Shown one piece after another: positions 4,936-6,178 of a DNA stretch of 6,178 nt; position 1 is the stretch's first letter, and every line of letters starts with the position of its first letter. The DNA lies in the NCBI GenBank assembly GCA_027063075.1, contig JAMOSM010000140.1, forward strand, positions 1 through 6,178. The letters run 5' to 3'. The translations under genes and the position numbers were made by a program. The notes beneath the pieces were generated by a model. It worked only from the letters and a program-made list of their open reading frames with translations, made no database searches and had not been told where the DNA came from. This DNA comes from Nautiliaceae bacterium. GTDB lineage: Bacteria > Campylobacterota > Campylobacteria > Campylobacterales > Nautiliaceae.

Positions 4936-6009
4936 ATGTTTAACAGTTTTGGAGAAATTTTTAGATTTACCACTTTTGGAGAGTCACACGGAAAAGCAAT
5001 AGGTGTTGTAATTGACGGGGTACCGGCTGGGGTTGAATTTGATGAGGAGTTTTTAAAAAGCGAGCTTGCAAGAAGAAAACCGGGCAAAAACCGATTTGCA
5101 ACTCAAAGAAAAGAAGATGATTTGCCGGAAGTTTTAAGCGGGGTTTTTGAAGGAAAAACAACAGGGACTCCGATATCGATTGTTATTTTTAACAAAGACC
5201 AACGCTCACGAGATTATTCAAACATTAAAGACATTTTCCGCCCGGGTCATGCCGATTTTACCTATTTTCATAAATACGGCATAAGAGATTATAGAGGTGG
5301 GGGCAGAAGCTCTGCAAGAGAGACTGCCGCAAGGGTGGCAGCAGGAGCAGTTGCTAAAATGATTTTAAGAGAGCTTAATATTAAAATTGAGGCCGGGGTT
5401 ATTGAAATTGGAGGAGTTAGGGCAAAAAACACAGATTTTGAATACGCTAAAATTTCACCTCTTTTTGCTCTTGATAGTGAAGCTGAAAAAGAGTGGATTG
5501 ATTTAATAGATAAAGCCCGTGAAGAGCACAACTCTTTAGGAGGGGTGGTAAAACTCAGGATAAAAAATCTGCCAGTTGGACTTGGAGAGCCTGTTTATTA
5601 TAAACTTGACAATATTTTAGCAAGTGCTATGGTTAGTATTAACGCGGTTAAGGGAGTTTATATAGGTAATGTGGATTCCCATAAACTAAATGGGGTTGAA
5701 AATAACGATGAAATAAGAAAAGAGGGTTTTTTAAGCAATAATGCCGGAGGAGTGCTTGGTGGAATAAGCAATGGGGAGGATGTTGAGATTGAAATTTACT
5801 TTAAACCGACTCCTTCTATTTTTAAACCTCAAAAATCCGTGGATATATACGGAAACGAGGTTGAAGTAAATCTAAAAGGTCGTCATGACCCGATTGTAGC
5901 GATTAGGGGAAGTGTTGTGACAGAAGCTATGGCTGCTTGTGTGGTTGTTGATATGCTGCTTTTGAATATGACAAGAAAAATGGAATATATAAAAAAAATT
6001 TATCAATAA
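4936..6009 (+). CDS. aroC: Chorismate synthase
   Basis: Last step of the shikimate pathway: 5-enolpyruvylshikimate-3-phosphate to chorismate, using reduced FMN as cofactor, in the cytoplasm; chorismate leads to aromatic amino acids, folate and quinones. At 357 aa it has normal length (E. coli 361). The signature motifs are FGESHG (14-19, with H18), RRKPG (46-50), FRPGHADFTY (101-110, with H105), RGGGRSSARET (120-130), SNGED (278-282) and KGRHDP (314-319). All are intact, so the enzyme should be active. The ATG is 3 nt after the rnc stop, with AGGA 7 nt upstream inside the end of rnc, which indicates co-transcription and likely coupling. The C-terminus (about 345-357) ends in a lysine-rich stretch, and its last 7 nt overlap the convergent gene on the other strand. 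Confidence 0.97.
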   Translation: MFNSFGEIFRFTTFGESHGKAIGVVIDGVPAGVEFDEEFLKSELARRKPGKNRFATQRKEDDLPEVLSGVFEGKTTGTPISIVIFNKDQRSRDYSNIKDIFRPGHADFTYFHKYGIRDYRGGGRSSARETAARVAAGAVAKMILRELNIKIEAGVIEIGGVRAKNTDFEYAKISPLFALDSEAEKEWIDLIDKAREEHNSLGGVVKLRIKNLPVGLGEPVYYKLDNILASAMVSINAVKGVYIGNVDSHKLNGVENNDEIRKEGFLSNNAGGVLGGISNGEDVEIEIYFKPTPSIFKPQKSVDIYGNEVEVNLKGRHDPIVAIRGSVVTEAMAACVVVDMLLLNMTRKMEYIKKIYQ

Positions 6010-6178
6010 TTTTTGGTAAGTTCCCGGGCTTTTTTCCAAAAAAGTTTTAGCGCTTTTTTTTCTCTCCATCCGAGTCTATAATAAATTATTTTATCAAGAT
6101 ATTCTCTTGCTTCTTTTGGAGTAATTCCTATTCTTTGGGCATATTTTTTTAAAGTCGAATAAGGGATTTTTTGTTTGT
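6003..6178 (-). CDS. Unrecognised protein, C-terminal 57 residues (partial)
   Basis: The minus strand holds an open frame entering at the right edge and ending at a TGA (6005-6003). It encodes 57 residues starting KQKIPYSTLKKYAQ and ending WKKARELTKNY. Support for it being real: it is open across the whole visible stretch and its composition is protein-like. It has an amphipathic, lysine-rich helical look with a possible helix-turn-helix-like stretch (TLKKYAQRIGITPKEAREYL) followed by YYRLGWREKKALKLFW. I do not recognise the family and assign no function. Its start is outside the window. It converges on aroC and overlaps its stop region by 7 nt. DNA or RNA binding is only a guess from the basic helices. 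Confidence 0.62.
   Translation of the reverse strand, partial: KQKIPYSTLKKYAQRIGITPKEAREYLDKIIYYRLGWREKKALKLFWKKARELTKNY
6038..6061 (+). terminator. Possible weak terminator after aroC
   Basis: AAAAAAG (6038-6044), an 8-nt loop, then CTTTTTT (6053-6059) continuing to T at 6061 would form an A/U-rich stem followed by a U tract, about 30 nt past the aroC stop. The stem has a single G-C pair and the sequence lies inside the convergent gene, so it is a weak candidate for ending the rnhA-aroC transcript. No better hairpin is visible before the window ends. Confidence 0.25.

Noticed and set aside
5872..6069. Minus-strand 65-aa open frame starting MERKKSAKTF across the aroC end.
   Set aside because: It is out of frame with the better-supported partial gene ending at 6003, which is open to the window edge, and it overlaps conserved aroC codons.

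Overview
The window looks like a chromosomal piece of an AT-rich, low-oxygen bacterium of the Campylobacterota (formerly Epsilonproteobacteria), quite possibly a Nautiliales-type vent organism. The pointers are the Campylobacter-like CydA and CydB sequences, a DUF4492 gene directly before cydA, a one-domain superoxide reductase, and the rnhA / rnc / aroC cluster, whose core order recalls Campylobacter and Helicobacter. The species assignment is inference from remembered family sequences; no search was run.

Left half (1-2960, all on the minus strand): an oxygen-handling block. A near-consensus sigma-70 promoter (2430-2458) drives a tightly packed operon: a small DUF4492 membrane protein (2164-2406), cydA (579-2174) and cydB (579 down to the window edge, partial). 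The genes overlap by 11 nt and 1 nt, so translation is probably coupled. Upstream, and in the same direction, is a superoxide reductase gene (2576-2959) with its own extended -10 promoter. Cytochrome bd reduces O2 to water using quinol; superoxide reductase removes superoxide without releasing O2. Together they fit a microaerophile or oxygen-tolerant anaerobe.

Middle (2960-3065): a 106-bp divergent intergenic region carrying the superoxide reductase promoter, a possible opposing promoter, and an 18-bp perfect A/T palindrome.

Right half (3066-6009, plus strand): a compact housekeeping operon of rnhA (RNase HI), an HDOD-domain protein, rnc (RNase III) and aroC (chorismate synthase), with overlaps or gaps of a few bases. 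rnhA is split by an apparent -1 frameshift in an A-rich tract near 3381-3395. The downstream frame holds the missing catalytic His and Asp and runs into the HDOD gene. The rnc product has a serine where the family has a metal-binding aspartate. After aroC, the 3' end of an unrecognised minus-strand gene (6003-6178) converges and overlaps the aroC tail by 7 nt.

I saw no tRNA, rRNA, CRISPR array, insertion sequence or clear horizontal-transfer signature. The most interesting points are the rnhA frameshift, the altered RNase III active site and the altered EKH motif of the superoxide reductase, rather than a new multi-gene system.
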